A stretch of 64,000 nt of DNA from Rhizophagus clarus (lineage: Eukaryota; Glomeromycota; Glomeromycetes; Glomerales; Glomeraceae). Location: positions 248,001 to 312,000 of the forward strand of contig BLAL01000030.1 of assembly GCA_015698045.1 (NCBI GenBank), in the 5' to 3' direction. Under the pieces are notes generated by a model. That model saw only the letters and a list, made by a program, of their open reading frames with translations. It made no database searches and was not told where the DNA came from. A program made the position numbers and the translations under genes. This document shows positions 13,581 through 23,910 of this stretch, in pieces. How positions within the stretch are numbered: the stretch's first letter is position 1; every line of letters begins with the position of its first letter.

Positions 13581-13898
13581 TAGTTTGATTTAGTGCTTCG
13601 ATCCGGATGAAAAACCGTCATCCGGGTTACACAGGAAAAAAAACCAGATAAAACTAAAAATCTGAATAAAAAAAAATTATTTCAACAATTCTGTCCTAGT
13701 ATTATATGCGCAATGTTAAGCACCTTTAATCGTTAAAATCCGATCATTGGTTTCAGATATATTTTAAGTTATCCGAAATCTGACAATCCGGATGAATCTG
13801 ACAAAATCCGGGTCAATCCGCGGTTAAAACCGCGGATTTTCGGTTTAATCCGGATCATCCGGATCAATCCGTACACGGATCGAAGCACTAGTTTGATT
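13581..13898. mobile_element. MITE-like element with 10-bp target duplication
   Basis: The element spans 13591-13888. Its left end reads tagtgcttcgatccg and its right end is the complement, cggatcgaagcac. Identical flanks tagtttgatt at 13581-13590 and 13889-13898 form a target duplication. The interior is rich in ccgga/tccgg words with a short palindrome, ccgcggttaaaaccgcgg. It is far more GC-rich than its surroundings and has no ORF. A 9-10 bp duplication fits Mutator-like elements; this superfamily assignment is inference. Confidence 0.8.
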
Positions 13899-14352
13899 CG
13901 AAGAATCTGAGCAAACACCTAAGTGTAATATATTAACTAATCTCTTTAATATTTAATTTTAACTGTCATGTTGTTATAATTTTAATGGAAATTAAAGTTA
14001 ATGAATGCAAAGTTAAGTTAATATGACAAATAATATACTGTCTTTTAATAAAAATTAGTGTTAATGAATACAAGGTTGTGTCAGCATGACAATTAATATA
14101 TTGTCTTTCAATAAAAATTAAAGTTAATAAATATTATATCCCAAATTAATTATCACTTATAGAATTTCAGTTTGTGTGTCAAAAAATGTAAAAACTGTGT
14201 CAAAGAATGTAAAAACTATTATATTCACATTGAATCTTAATGTATTAATACAAGTCATAATTGCATATAAGAAAATTATTTTTATTTAAAGCGCTCTATC
14301 ATTTTTTTTTTTATTAATTTATATTTATATATTTTTCTGAATTATTAGCAGT

Positions 14353-16006
14353 ATGGATACTTCTGAAAATTATCCTGGCCAAGATTGTAAGTTTTGTAAC
14401 CATTTTTTCTATTTAACTAAATCTTCACTAACTAAATCTTTAACACTAACTAAATCTTTAACACTAGCTCTTATCTCTTATTTGAAAAATCAAAATAAAT
14501 TTGATAAGTTATCATATTATGGTTTTTTAAAATTATATCATGATACTATTACTATTGTTTCATCAACAACTTCGGACATTAATTGGTATGATCTTGACAA
14601 TACCTGAGCTAGTAAATATATAAGAGAAGCAAAAAAATTTTTTGTAGATCAAGAAAGTATTGAAATATTGAAAAAAAAGGTGTGTATTTTTTTATTTTGC
14701 AAAGACAGGGTAACTCTTAAGACGAACTATTTGTGAAGATACAAGTACATTGACTTTTGAGAATTACTGGGTAGGGACGCATGGTAACCATCCCACTGCC
14801 CTCTATTCAGGCATCCTGACTTTGTTGTTGGTAAAAGTCTGTTAATTTTGGAGGAGAAATTGACTATGTACCTTCTTTTACTACTAAATAAAAGTTTACA
14901 CACTTCTAACGGTTTCTACCTTTCTTACAGATAAATTTAGAGCGTTTTAATCATAAGAAAGAATTACAAAAATATTGGCAAGGAATAATTAAAGAACATG
15001 AAAAAGAGAATTTGTTAACATTTAAGGCTGAATCACAATCAAAGAAGATAATCAAGATACCTACTAAAGATATTCCTGAAACTTCTCAATTACAACATAA
15101 ACTAAAGGAAAATCTAAGAAGAGTAAGAAATGATATGGATAATTCATCTATAAGTAGGTAAAATTATAAATTATATCATTTTTTTTATATTTATATATTA
15201 ACTTATATTCACATGATAATTGTTTATTAGAATTTATAAAAAAGAAAAAACAAAAACAAGACGAAAATATGGATCATTACATGTTATTAGCTAATGACGT
15301 TTTTCATTTTGCTGTAGTATATGAAGATCTTATTGAAGGAGATATCATCAGTCTTGTCAAATTTTTAAAAATAAGATTATCAACAAGGTCACGTATGTCA
15401 TTATCTTCAGCAAATGAGCCTGTCCTTCAAGCTATTGTTGAATTAATTCTGCCATCACAATATCACGTTCCAGAACTTTGTCTAATAATGAATAATATAA
15501 AGAAAAAGGGAAATGGAAGATTTGGTTTTGTTGACATATTTGTTTTAGGAGAAGAAATTAAAAAAAATTATATTAGTATAGAATTAAAATATATTTCACT
15601 TGTTGGCTTGGTAAGAAATATTTATGGTGAACAGACAAAAGAACTTAAAGAACTTAATGCAAATGAATTGAAAGAATTAGATGAAAAACTTGAAAGAGAA
15701 GATGAGGAGATTTTATTGAAAAAACCATATGTATATTATTCAAAAGAAGTTAATGAATGGAAAAAAACAACCATTGGAGAGGTATTAAATAATGGGATAA
15801 AACAATTAGAACGATACATAGATGTAATTGCAAAAGGACAAGCTACTAAAAATTCAACAGGAATATATGATGAAAGAATTAAAATAGTTAATTCAAGTAA
15901 TTCTAATACAATACTAGGATTCGTTATTCTAGTAGTAGGATTCCGTCGTATTATTTGGAAATCCATTAATGAAAAATCAACTAATTATAAATATAGTAAA
16001 AAGTAA
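14353..16006 (+). pseudogene. PD-(D/E)XK nuclease-like gene with one in-frame stop
   Basis: The exons are 14353-14386, 14468-14679, 14931-15153 and 15231-16006, all GT-AG, totalling 415 codons including the final stop. One TGA (14605-14607) interrupts exon 2, where the related gene at 28.7 kb stays open; a Trp codon (TGG) would fit. Residues 1-150 form a module shared with that gene (PGQD...YWQGIIKEHEKENL). The C-terminal 245 residues look like a restriction-endonuclease fold: NEPVLQAIVEL helix with Glu, GFVDIFV Asp258, ISIELKY Glu274 and Lys276, then GFVILVVGFRRIIW. All core residues are kept, so decay is recent, or the stop is a sequencing error, or translation starts at the internal ATG at 15269. 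Such domains recur in AM-fungal repeat families; a DNA-cutting role is inferred. Confidence 0.72.
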
Positions 16007-17531
16007 CCAATAACATTTTTTGATTAAATTAATTAACATTATTGTGTTTTATATTTGTAAAAACAATTCCAATTCTTTTACTTTGATCTTATTAATCATT
16101 GCGCAAAAATGTATGTGAACGTCAATAAATATATAGACAACGAAAAAGGGTGTTTTCTAAGTATATATAATACGAAATTTATTTTTGTGTGAATTATTTA
16201 TGTAATATGGATGAAAACGTCATCTGAATCTGAATTGCACTAAAAAAAAAATCTAGTATTAACCTGGATTTATATCTGAGCCGGTATCCGGATGAAAATT
16301 TTTTATTTTATTTTTTTTTTTTTTGCATTTAAAAATGTTTTTTATTTGCAACATATGAATTATATCTTTAAATCTATTCTAATAATCTTTGACGTGTTTT
16401 GTCCTAATTATCACCATTTCTAGAATTTCAATTAAATAACTTTATTCTTAATAAATAAACGTAAAATAAAGCTATGAAGAAAAATTAATTTGTTAAAATA
16501 ATGTTAGGATTGTTTCAAATTTAATCGTTTGATTGGTAAACTATTAGCTTCTCTCTCTAATCTTAACAAATTTTAAAAAAAGTCTTATTTAATTTTATTA
16601 AAAAAAAAAAAACAAATGGCTGATATTATGGGCATCTCATTCGCTATCTTTTAAAAAAGCAATAAAACTTAATTTTTAAACTTTTAATATAAATGGGATA
16701 TATTAAACAATAGTTAAGTTAGAGCGGCCTAATAAAATAATATAATATTTTTTTCTATAAAAAAAAGAAATGTCCATATAACAATATTTATTATCAGAAA
16801 ATTTCTAACGTTTACCAAAAATAATTGAGATCTAAGCCTTAAAGCCGATAAAGATAGGGTTGAAATTTGAAAAAAAACCATCAATAACATGCATTACACC
16901 AAGTTGATTTTATTTTGTTCTCAACTTATGAAATCCATATTTGCCATATTTGTCAATGAAAATTCGTTATCTATTATTGTATGTAAAAAATTTATCAGGA
17001 GTCCGACACAATGCGTATATTATAAAGTATATGTTATACTTATTTTATGAATAACCTTTGATGTATATTTCTTCTTACCATGAAGTTGATAAATATAGAC
17101 TTTCAAAGATCACGATGATGTAGCGCGTTTCAAATTGAAGGCAAAATAAAATAAGTTCGTTTATTACAAATTTTTTGTTTTGTGAGATAAACTATGGTCA
17201 TACATCATAATCTAGCAATATAATGCTTCGAACCATATCCGGAATCCGGATTGTTTTCGGATATCCATTCTGCGGTTTCATTTGGTTTATATGAATATAC
17301 TGGTTTAAACCGTTAATAAACTTAATAAAATTGCAACTATCTTGTGGCTAATATCTATTTCTTAAGTTATTTTAATGTTAAAGTAAAATTGTAACTTAAT
17401 AAAATGTACAAAATTAATGAGCCTCGTGTTTAAATTTTATAAATATTGATTAAATCAATTTTTTTATTTTTTATACTAACATATCATAATAGTTTTACTA
17501 TCTTGAAACAATATTATAGTTTATCTGCGCT
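16007..17531. other. Intergenic stretch with relics of the ccgga-type element
   Basis: No gene. Two short patches (about 16205-16300 and 17223-17310) carry ggatgaaaacgtcatc and atgcttcgaaccatatccgg. They resemble the ends of the element at 13591-13888 and are probably decayed or truncated copies. Otherwise AT-rich. Confidence 0.45.
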
Positions 17532-18191
17532 TTATCTGCGCTTATTACGACCATTATGGCGACTATTATAATGTCTATTCATATCATTCATTGTATCAAA
17601 AGTTCTTGTACAGCCTTTTTGAGGACAAGAGTAATATGATCCGTTTTGTGGCTTCGAAGTTAGCACGGAACGATTATTTTTTGTTTTTTTCGTAATAATT
17701 GATGGGCCGGAACGTTTTTGAGATCCTTGTTGTACTTGATTCATATTGAATGATGATCCGGAAAGACTTTGAGGTTCGTTTTGTGGCTCCTGATTCACAT
17801 CAAATAATGATCTGAAATGTCTCTGCAATGACTCCTGTCTCATATCGAATGATGGACTAGAACGACTTTCAAGTTCATTTTGTTGATCTTGAATTACATC
17901 AAGTGATGGACCAAAATGTTTCTGTGACGGCTCCTGTTTCATACTGGATGAAGGACTAGAACGCCTTTGAAGTTCATTTTGTGTCATCTGATTACTAACG
18001 GAATTAGTACTGGGTGATGAACTGGGGCGAATTTGGGGTCCATCTTGCGACTCTTGAGATGAAGTATCAGAACTTCCCGGAAATCCTAAGAACCACCGAA
18101 AAATATTTATGATACAACTTATAAGTTTTTTAATTCGTCCTTTAATAATTTCCCAGACCTTCTTTCCCAAAGTAAGAATTATTTTGCCCAT
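17532..18191 (-). CDS. C2H2 zinc-finger protein with hydrophobic N-terminus
   Basis: A 219-residue single-exon ORF. Residues 5-37 alternate basic and hydrophobic residues (ISCIINIFRWFLGF), as in a membrane-anchoring helix. Residues 40-175 are Ser/Gln/Pro-rich and contain about four imperfect repeats of roughly 30 residues (cores QNELQRRSSPS, QNELESRSSPS, QNEPQSLSGSS). The C-terminus has one C2H2 finger: Cys189, Cys194, His207, His212 (C-x4-C-x12-H-x4-H), then a basic tail. The base composition is clearly less AT-rich than its neighbours. A single finger plus a membrane-like helix does not define a classical transcription factor; function unknown. The ATG at 18191 is the only start in frame with the helix. 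Confidence 0.75.
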   Translation of the reverse strand: MGKIILTLGKKVWEIIKGRIKKLISCIINIFRWFLGFPGSSDTSSQESQDGPQIRPSSSPSTNSVSNQMTQNELQRRSSPSSSMKQEPSQKHFGPSLDVIQDQQNELESRSSPSFDMRQESLQRHFRSLFDVNQEPQNEPQSLSGSSFNMNQVQQGSQKRSGPSIITKKTKNNRSVLTSKPQNGSYYSCPQKGCTRTFDTMNDMNRHYNSRHNGRNKRR

Positions 18192-18479
18192 CCTTGGTTT
18201 GTCTATTTAATAATAAATGATGAAAAAATTTAAGTACATCCGATTTTTTTTTTTATTATTAAAATACTAAAATAAATCATTTTACAATAAGTCAGTTAAT
18301 AAAAAGTTGCCAAACTTAAAAAAAAAAAAGTTATAAAATAAATAAATCTGATCATTATATATTTGAAATCACAAACGTGTGAATAATTGATTAATTTTTT
18401 TCAAATAATAAAATAATCTTTTACTTACAAAAATTAATTTTATTCTGTAATAGTTTTTCCTTATTAATTGTATTTGTAT

Positions 18480-18862
18480 CGAGTGAAACGGTTGGTTGTG
18501 CTTTCGTTTTCCGGTGGAAAATTGTTTGGTGTTTTGACAGTCTTTTTTATTTAGTTCATACAGTATGTCAAATGTCCCTAAAAGGTGATGTATAAGGTGC
18601 GTTCCTAATTTGTCGATCACATGGATAGACAATAACAACGAGGTCGCGTGTCGTGGCGGATCGTTGGAAGATGGAGTCATGGAGAGGGAATGCTGAAAGT
18701 TCTGATTGTCATACGCGAGGATATCACGCTTTCGCTTACCTTCAGTGGTTGATCGGATAACAAATTTCGCTGAAGGAGGTTTTTTACTGGGGCACAGTAC
18801 GGAAGGAATTAATCTGTCCCACAGGGGTGATTACGTCACTATCGTCGAGTAGGGCCGCAGTT
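18480..18862. other. GC-richer island of unknown nature
   Basis: About 380 bp with balanced composition between very AT-rich flanks. It is partly open in several minus frames (for example 18369-18680) and contains a donor-like CTGAAG|GTAAGC on the minus strand at about 18741. It lies 300-670 bp upstream of the zinc-finger start, so it could be that gene's 5' leader, a repeat copy or a structured RNA. I found no match to snRNA, RNase P or SRP signatures that I know. The rest of 18192-19483 holds poly-A/T runs and a tacata/tatata microsatellite at 19370-19440. Confidence 0.35.
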
Positions 18863-19483
18863 ATTTTTATTTTAGGAATTAGAATTTGCTATTAAGTTTT
18901 ATAAATTCTGAAATGGATTTATTAAGGATTCAAAAAAAAAAAAAAATAAAATAAAATAAAATATAATGTGAATTTAATGAAATTAGACATTCATATATTA
19001 ATTTTAAATTTTATTGAATACGAGGGGATGAATAGCACACTATATACTGTACGTGAAAGAAATCACAAATGCAATGACAAAAAGTATCCGGTGAAGTGTA
19101 TCAAAAGCAGAAACACGAAACAAGAAAGGTACCAATTCATTTATTAGAAATGAGAGAAAGGATAAATCAGCGCATTTTATATGGCAATTTGGAGGTCAAA
19201 AATTAAAAAAGATAATTCACAGAATTTCCGCCACATGATTATTAGAAATGTATGTAATTTACGGTCAACGGGCAATGAAATTGTTTTTCTTGGCATCACG
19301 TGTAGGCCAGTAACAAATTTTATTTTATTTATACAACTGAAAAGAAATATTTTTGAGAGTAAGTTACATAAATACATAAATACATACATATATATACATA
19401 TACTGTATGTATATATGCAATATATCTGATATACTGTATGATGAAAATAACTATACAAAATATATTTTTTGAAAAATTTACAA

Positions 19484-21028
19484 TTATTTATATTTAAAGC
19501 TAAGTAAATAAGATACAATTGAACTTTTTAAATTTATAAAAAAGTTCTTAATCCTCATAACAGTATTTCTAATAATCGTACCAAAAAATCCAACGGGTCG
19601 AGTTTGTTTATATAAAGTTGCTCTAGATTTCAACACATCAGCAGAATTTCGTTTTCGCATTTCTTTTTCATATTCTTGAATACAAGAAATATAATTTTCT
19701 GGAGTAAAATTAAGCAATGCTTGAGAAAGACGATCAGCATCTATAATAGCATTACTTATTCCTAATCCTAATAAAGGATTTATGGCATGAGCAGAATCCC
19801 CTAGTAGTGTCACCCGACTAGTTTTCCAAGTATCAACGGATAATGGGTCAATATCTTGTAATGTTCTTCGTTGAACAGGATTGTATGTTCTAAAAGGATA
19901 TTTTTTTGGATTACTTGGAGCGGTTTTAGGAACATGGTCCCATAATTCTAATAGAATATCGGTAAACTCACATTTCGGTCTTAAAGTTTGAATTAAATGT
20001 TTAACATAATAAATAACAGAAGCTGGGTCATTGTCATCAACTTTAATTTTATCTGCTTCTTTAATATCTAATTCTGGTGGATAAGCAAAACAAAGTGTTA
20101 TTCTATAATGAGGTTCGACTGAATCTGAGTCCTGTTCTTCTGGTATTAAACGGAAAAAGTTAAATGCCCATTCACCCTTTTTTCCAAGAGACAGTTGAAC
20201 TAAAGAATTTCCGTGAACTTTAATTGCCTTATCCATTAGACTTTTAGGAATGAAAGCATTTGCATTGACCATTTTTATATCGTAATTGTAAACTTTTAGT
20301 TCAGGTATTTTTTGTTTTCGAACTACAACAATTTAGTAAAAGTATAAAGAAAAAATTGATTAATTCTTTAATATTTAATAGAGTAAAAAAAAAAAACATG
20401 CATTAATACCTGGAGAATTAATCCCATCCGCACCAATTAGGATGTCGCCGAAATCTCGTGAACCATCCTCAAAATTTGCCCAAACACCATCTTCAGTTTC
20501 TTCAAATCCAACACATTTTTTATTCCATTGAACTGGCACATCTCCCAACAAAACATCTCTAAGTACATCTCGATAACAAATAATACAAGAGAATTCACCA
20601 TGAACTTTCGCTAATTCATAAACATCTTTAATTTGTTTGCATGGAGGTTTCATTAAAAGTTTTCCTGTATGATCAGTTATTGACATTCCATGAAATTCTG
20701 TATCTGAAATTGGATTCGGAATTGCTTTTGTAAGTTTTGAAGCGATTAAAGGTGGAACAAAACTCGAAAGAGACTTCATTCCATAAACGTTCAAGCCAAT
20801 ATGATAACCTTGCCATCGATCTATTATGAATTTTTTTTTTTTAAATATTGATGTGAGAAAGTTAAGTAAAAGTAAATAATTTGAATTACCTGTAGGACTG
20901 GCTTCACGTTCAAAAATTTTTACGTTAAATTCTTTTTTATCCTTTTGTTTTATCAAAGCATGATAAAGAGAAAGTCCTCCTAGACCTGCTCCAATAATAA
21001 TGACAGTTGGAATTTTTCCTTCTTGCAT
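19484..21028 (-). CDS. FAD-dependent monooxygenase, three exons
   Basis: The exons are 21028-20890, 20820-20410 and 20322-19484. The GT-AG introns (20821-20889 and 20323-20409) give exactly 463 codons including the stop. Hallmarks of the PHBH/UbiH-type group A flavin monooxygenase family are the Rossmann GAGLGGLSLYH at residues 13-23, a DILIGADGINS motif near 172-182, and GDSAHAINPLLGLGISNAI near 358-376, which contacts the FAD. The length (462) is typical. The C-terminal 40 residues are hydrophobic and basic (FFINLKSSIVSYLLSF), suggesting membrane attachment. Such enzymes use NAD(P)H and O2 to hydroxylate aromatic or similar substrates. The substrate cannot be read from the sequence. It stands alone; no biosynthetic partner genes were seen. 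Confidence 0.9.
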
Positions 21029-22251
21029 AATATTATTCGACGTTTCAATGTACTACTTTTTTTTTTTTCTTTAAATGTAAAGTATATTGATTCTTACTTT
21101 TTTTTTTTTTTATAATTTACTAGTTTTAATATTCTTTTAGGTAGTACGGAAAATGAAACTTCACCAAATTCGGATTCGATATTATTTATCACGTGAGTCA
21201 TGTCTCGATCAATGATTCTTTTCCACGACGTAAAATAATTAACTAACTAAATTTGGAAAAAAAAGTAATTGTTTACTTTTATAATCCGGCTTTTTTGGTT
21301 TAAAAAAAATTATTTAATAATAAACAGACATATCCGGAATCATTTTCCTTTAATAGAATGACCTGAATTTGCTGAGCAACTGAATTCCGAAAATTAGCCG
21401 TATTTAGACTACTATTTCTTATTTAAATGCATTAATGACAGCATAATCGTACGGGCGTAAATTGATCTTAAGCTTCTTTTGTTAGTCGGTCTCCAAGTCA
21501 GGCTGCACCATTATGTCAATGAGTTTTTATTCGTACTGTATATTTTTGAACGTACTAGGTAATTTGATTTTTGACCTATTAGACGATTTCGATTTTTGAT
21601 ACAGACATACAGTACCTCCTTAACCGGTTAACCGTTTTAATTGGTTCCAATATTTTCATTTTACTAAAAAATTTTAGGTATGCAAAATAATTAAAAATAA
21701 TTATTAGTTGCGCCACATTTGATTCACGAATGAGTAAATTTGATTAAGAAAGGATTTACATTACTTTTCTTTCGAAATGTCAACCCCAATTAATAATAGG
21801 CCCTGGTAGATTGTAACTTTAACACGAACGAATAAAAATGTGAAAAAATCTAGCGTAAATATTTGAACGAGACAAGGTATATTATTGTTATTTCAATTTT
21901 AGATTTAATATTTTTACTTGATAGTGTTGGATAAATCGTCGTGGAGCGAGGCGCATCACGAGTGTGTAATTAGTTTTTTTAACAGAATAGGGAAAATTCT
22001 TTTATCTTTGCTTGATAACAATAGTAATAAAGACAGTAGAACACTACTATACAAGTCTCAGAAGCAAGATTTCATACTAGTAAGTTAACATAAATTACTA
22101 ACCAGTATTCAAAATTGTTAATGTTAATTAATAATATAACTTTATTTTATAATAATATAGTTTCCATATAATTTTTATACTTAATAATAATAATAATGAT
22201 CTCACAAATGTTTGTTTTGTAATAATATAATTTCCATATAATACAGTATAC
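21029..22251. other. Intergenic stretch
   Basis: No gene supported. It contains poly-A/T runs next to the monooxygenase start and a duplicated word, ataatataatttccatataat, near 22152 and 22222 just downstream of the next gene's stop. Confidence 0.45.
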
Positions 22252-23910
22252 TTAATAATAATGTTGTTCTATAAAATTACGAATGTCAATGATTAAATCC
22301 CTATGTTTTAAAACTTGAATGCCATATGAATTATATTGCTTCACTTCATCTTTAATAAAAGACAAACTTTTGTTTTGATTTCCTCGATTAGTAGTTTCTG
22401 TAACAGCCAAATACTTAACTCTTTCCTGTTTCATAATACATTGCTTGGTACAGGAAAAAACATTGTCATAATTATAATTAATTTCCGAATGGTGGATTGA
22501 TAATTTTTTAATATAAGTATTTTGAGAATTTTTGTAAAACATTCTAAGATCATTTGTATCATTAATGTCAAGACAAAAGCTTAAATATTCTAATTTACGA
22601 GGAAGGATTTGTCCTAAATTTTTCAATATAATAGAACTAATGCTAATATTACTAATATTACTTAATACATCTATATGAAGATAATTAAGATTTTGCTTGA
22701 TATTTTTAATTAAACTGAATAATAAATCAATTTTCTTATAACTTGACGCAAATTGTAAATATAAAAATTTAATATTATTACAATATTTTAAAGTTGATTC
22801 AAGTAATTGAGATGATTTATCTGATTTATGTAATCTACAATCTACGTTCCCGAAACATTCCAAATGATCACCAGATTTTCGTATTAACAATTTTAATGAC
22901 TCAATATGTAATATTGTTTTCAAAATTAAAGTTTTCAATTTAAATGGTTTGTGAATATTATTAATTTGTTGAGAAAAATTGGAATTTAAAGAAGAACAAC
23001 AAACAATATGAATTGATTCTAAAACGTTTAATTGATTAATTACTTCACTCAAAACAAGTGTATTTTTAAAATCAATATAATAAAATATAATCGTATTTAA
23101 TGTATTTGAACAATTGGAATTTTTTAATGATAAGAATGTGTAATATAAAGGGAAATAAATATTAGACCTAAATAAAATCTTTTCGAGATTTTTTTGTGAA
23201 TCAATAAATTGTGATAAATTTTCTTCATTTATTTGTTGATAGAGTGGAAATTTAATATAAAATGATGAAATTGAATTACAATTGGAACCGAAAAATATTA
23301 AAAATCTTGTTATGTTGTTACTTATTGTTGTGGAAAGGTTAATTTTAAAATTTTTGATATTACGAATAAAATTTGGATTTTGTAAGATTATTTCATAAAC
23401 TTCATCAAAATAATCACTAATCATAACCTCAAAACTATATAAACTGACTTCATTTTCAATAAATATTCGAAATAATGATTTATAAATAAATTTTATTATT
23501 TTTAATCGTAAAATTAATTGTGGTGCACGGTATTTAGTTATTGGAGTTAAGTATGTTTTAATATATTGGCCAATAGAATAACTTAGTTTATGTGTATTTA
23601 GATTTTTAATAAAACTAAGATAATTAAATAATGTATTTGAAGAAAATAAATTATTATTATTAATTCCATAATCACTTAATTTTACTTTATCATCATTATT
23701 TAATTTATTTAAATAAATATCAATAAAGTGATAATTTTTAGGATTTTTAATTGAAAATGGATCTTCCCATAATAGTGGAATTGCGAAATGACACCATAAC
23801 CTATTAACTAATATACACGAATGTAATGTTTTATGTTCATAACGTAAATTTTTTATAATTTCTTCTATTAACTCTGGTATATCTCCGGAAAATAATTTGG
23901 AACATGCCAT
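22252..23910 (-). CDS. F-box-type LRR-like protein
   Basis: A 552-residue single exon. The N-terminus (residues 8-55: IPELIEEIIKNLRYEHKTLH, then SCILVNRLWCHFAIPLLWED) has the fungal F-box pattern. The rest is Leu/Ile/Asn-rich with loosely repeating leucine-rich strands (for example KFLYLQFASS, LNYLHIDVLS, LEYLSFCLDI). F-box proteins of this kind usually join SCF ubiquitin ligases through Skp1 and bind targets with the C-terminal solenoid; that role is inferred. It shares F-box layout with the cluster at 42-58 kb but only distant sequence, so it is a separate subfamily. The start MACSKLFSGD is followed directly by the F-box. Confidence 0.8.
   Translation of the reverse strand: MACSKLFSGDIPELIEEIIKNLRYEHKTLHSCILVNRLWCHFAIPLLWEDPFSIKNPKNYHFIDIYLNKLNNDDKVKLSDYGINNNNLFSSNTLFNYLSFIKNLNTHKLSYSIGQYIKTYLTPITKYRAPQLILRLKIIKFIYKSLFRIFIENEVSLYSFEVMISDYFDEVYEIILQNPNFIRNIKNFKINLSTTISNNITRFLIFFGSNCNSISSFYIKFPLYQQINEENLSQFIDSQKNLEKILFRSNIYFPLYYTFLSLKNSNCSNTLNTIIFYYIDFKNTLVLSEVINQLNVLESIHIVCCSSLNSNFSQQINNIHKPFKLKTLILKTILHIESLKLLIRKSGDHLECFGNVDCRLHKSDKSSQLLESTLKYCNNIKFLYLQFASSYKKIDLLFSLIKNIKQNLNYLHIDVLSNISNISISSIILKNLGQILPRKLEYLSFCLDINDTNDLRMFYKNSQNTYIKKLSIHHSEINYNYDNVFSCTKQCIMKQERVKYLAVTETTNRGNQNKSLSFIKDEVKQYNSYGIQVLKHRDLIIDIRNFIEQHYY

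Noticed and set aside
18730-18850. A possible snRNA, RNase P or MRP RNA in the GC island
   Set aside because: The conserved boxes that I know for these RNAs were not found.
19177-19518. Overlapping ORFs on both strands next to the monooxygenase
   Set aside because: Largely a tacata/tatata microsatellite translated as Tyr/Ile/Met runs.
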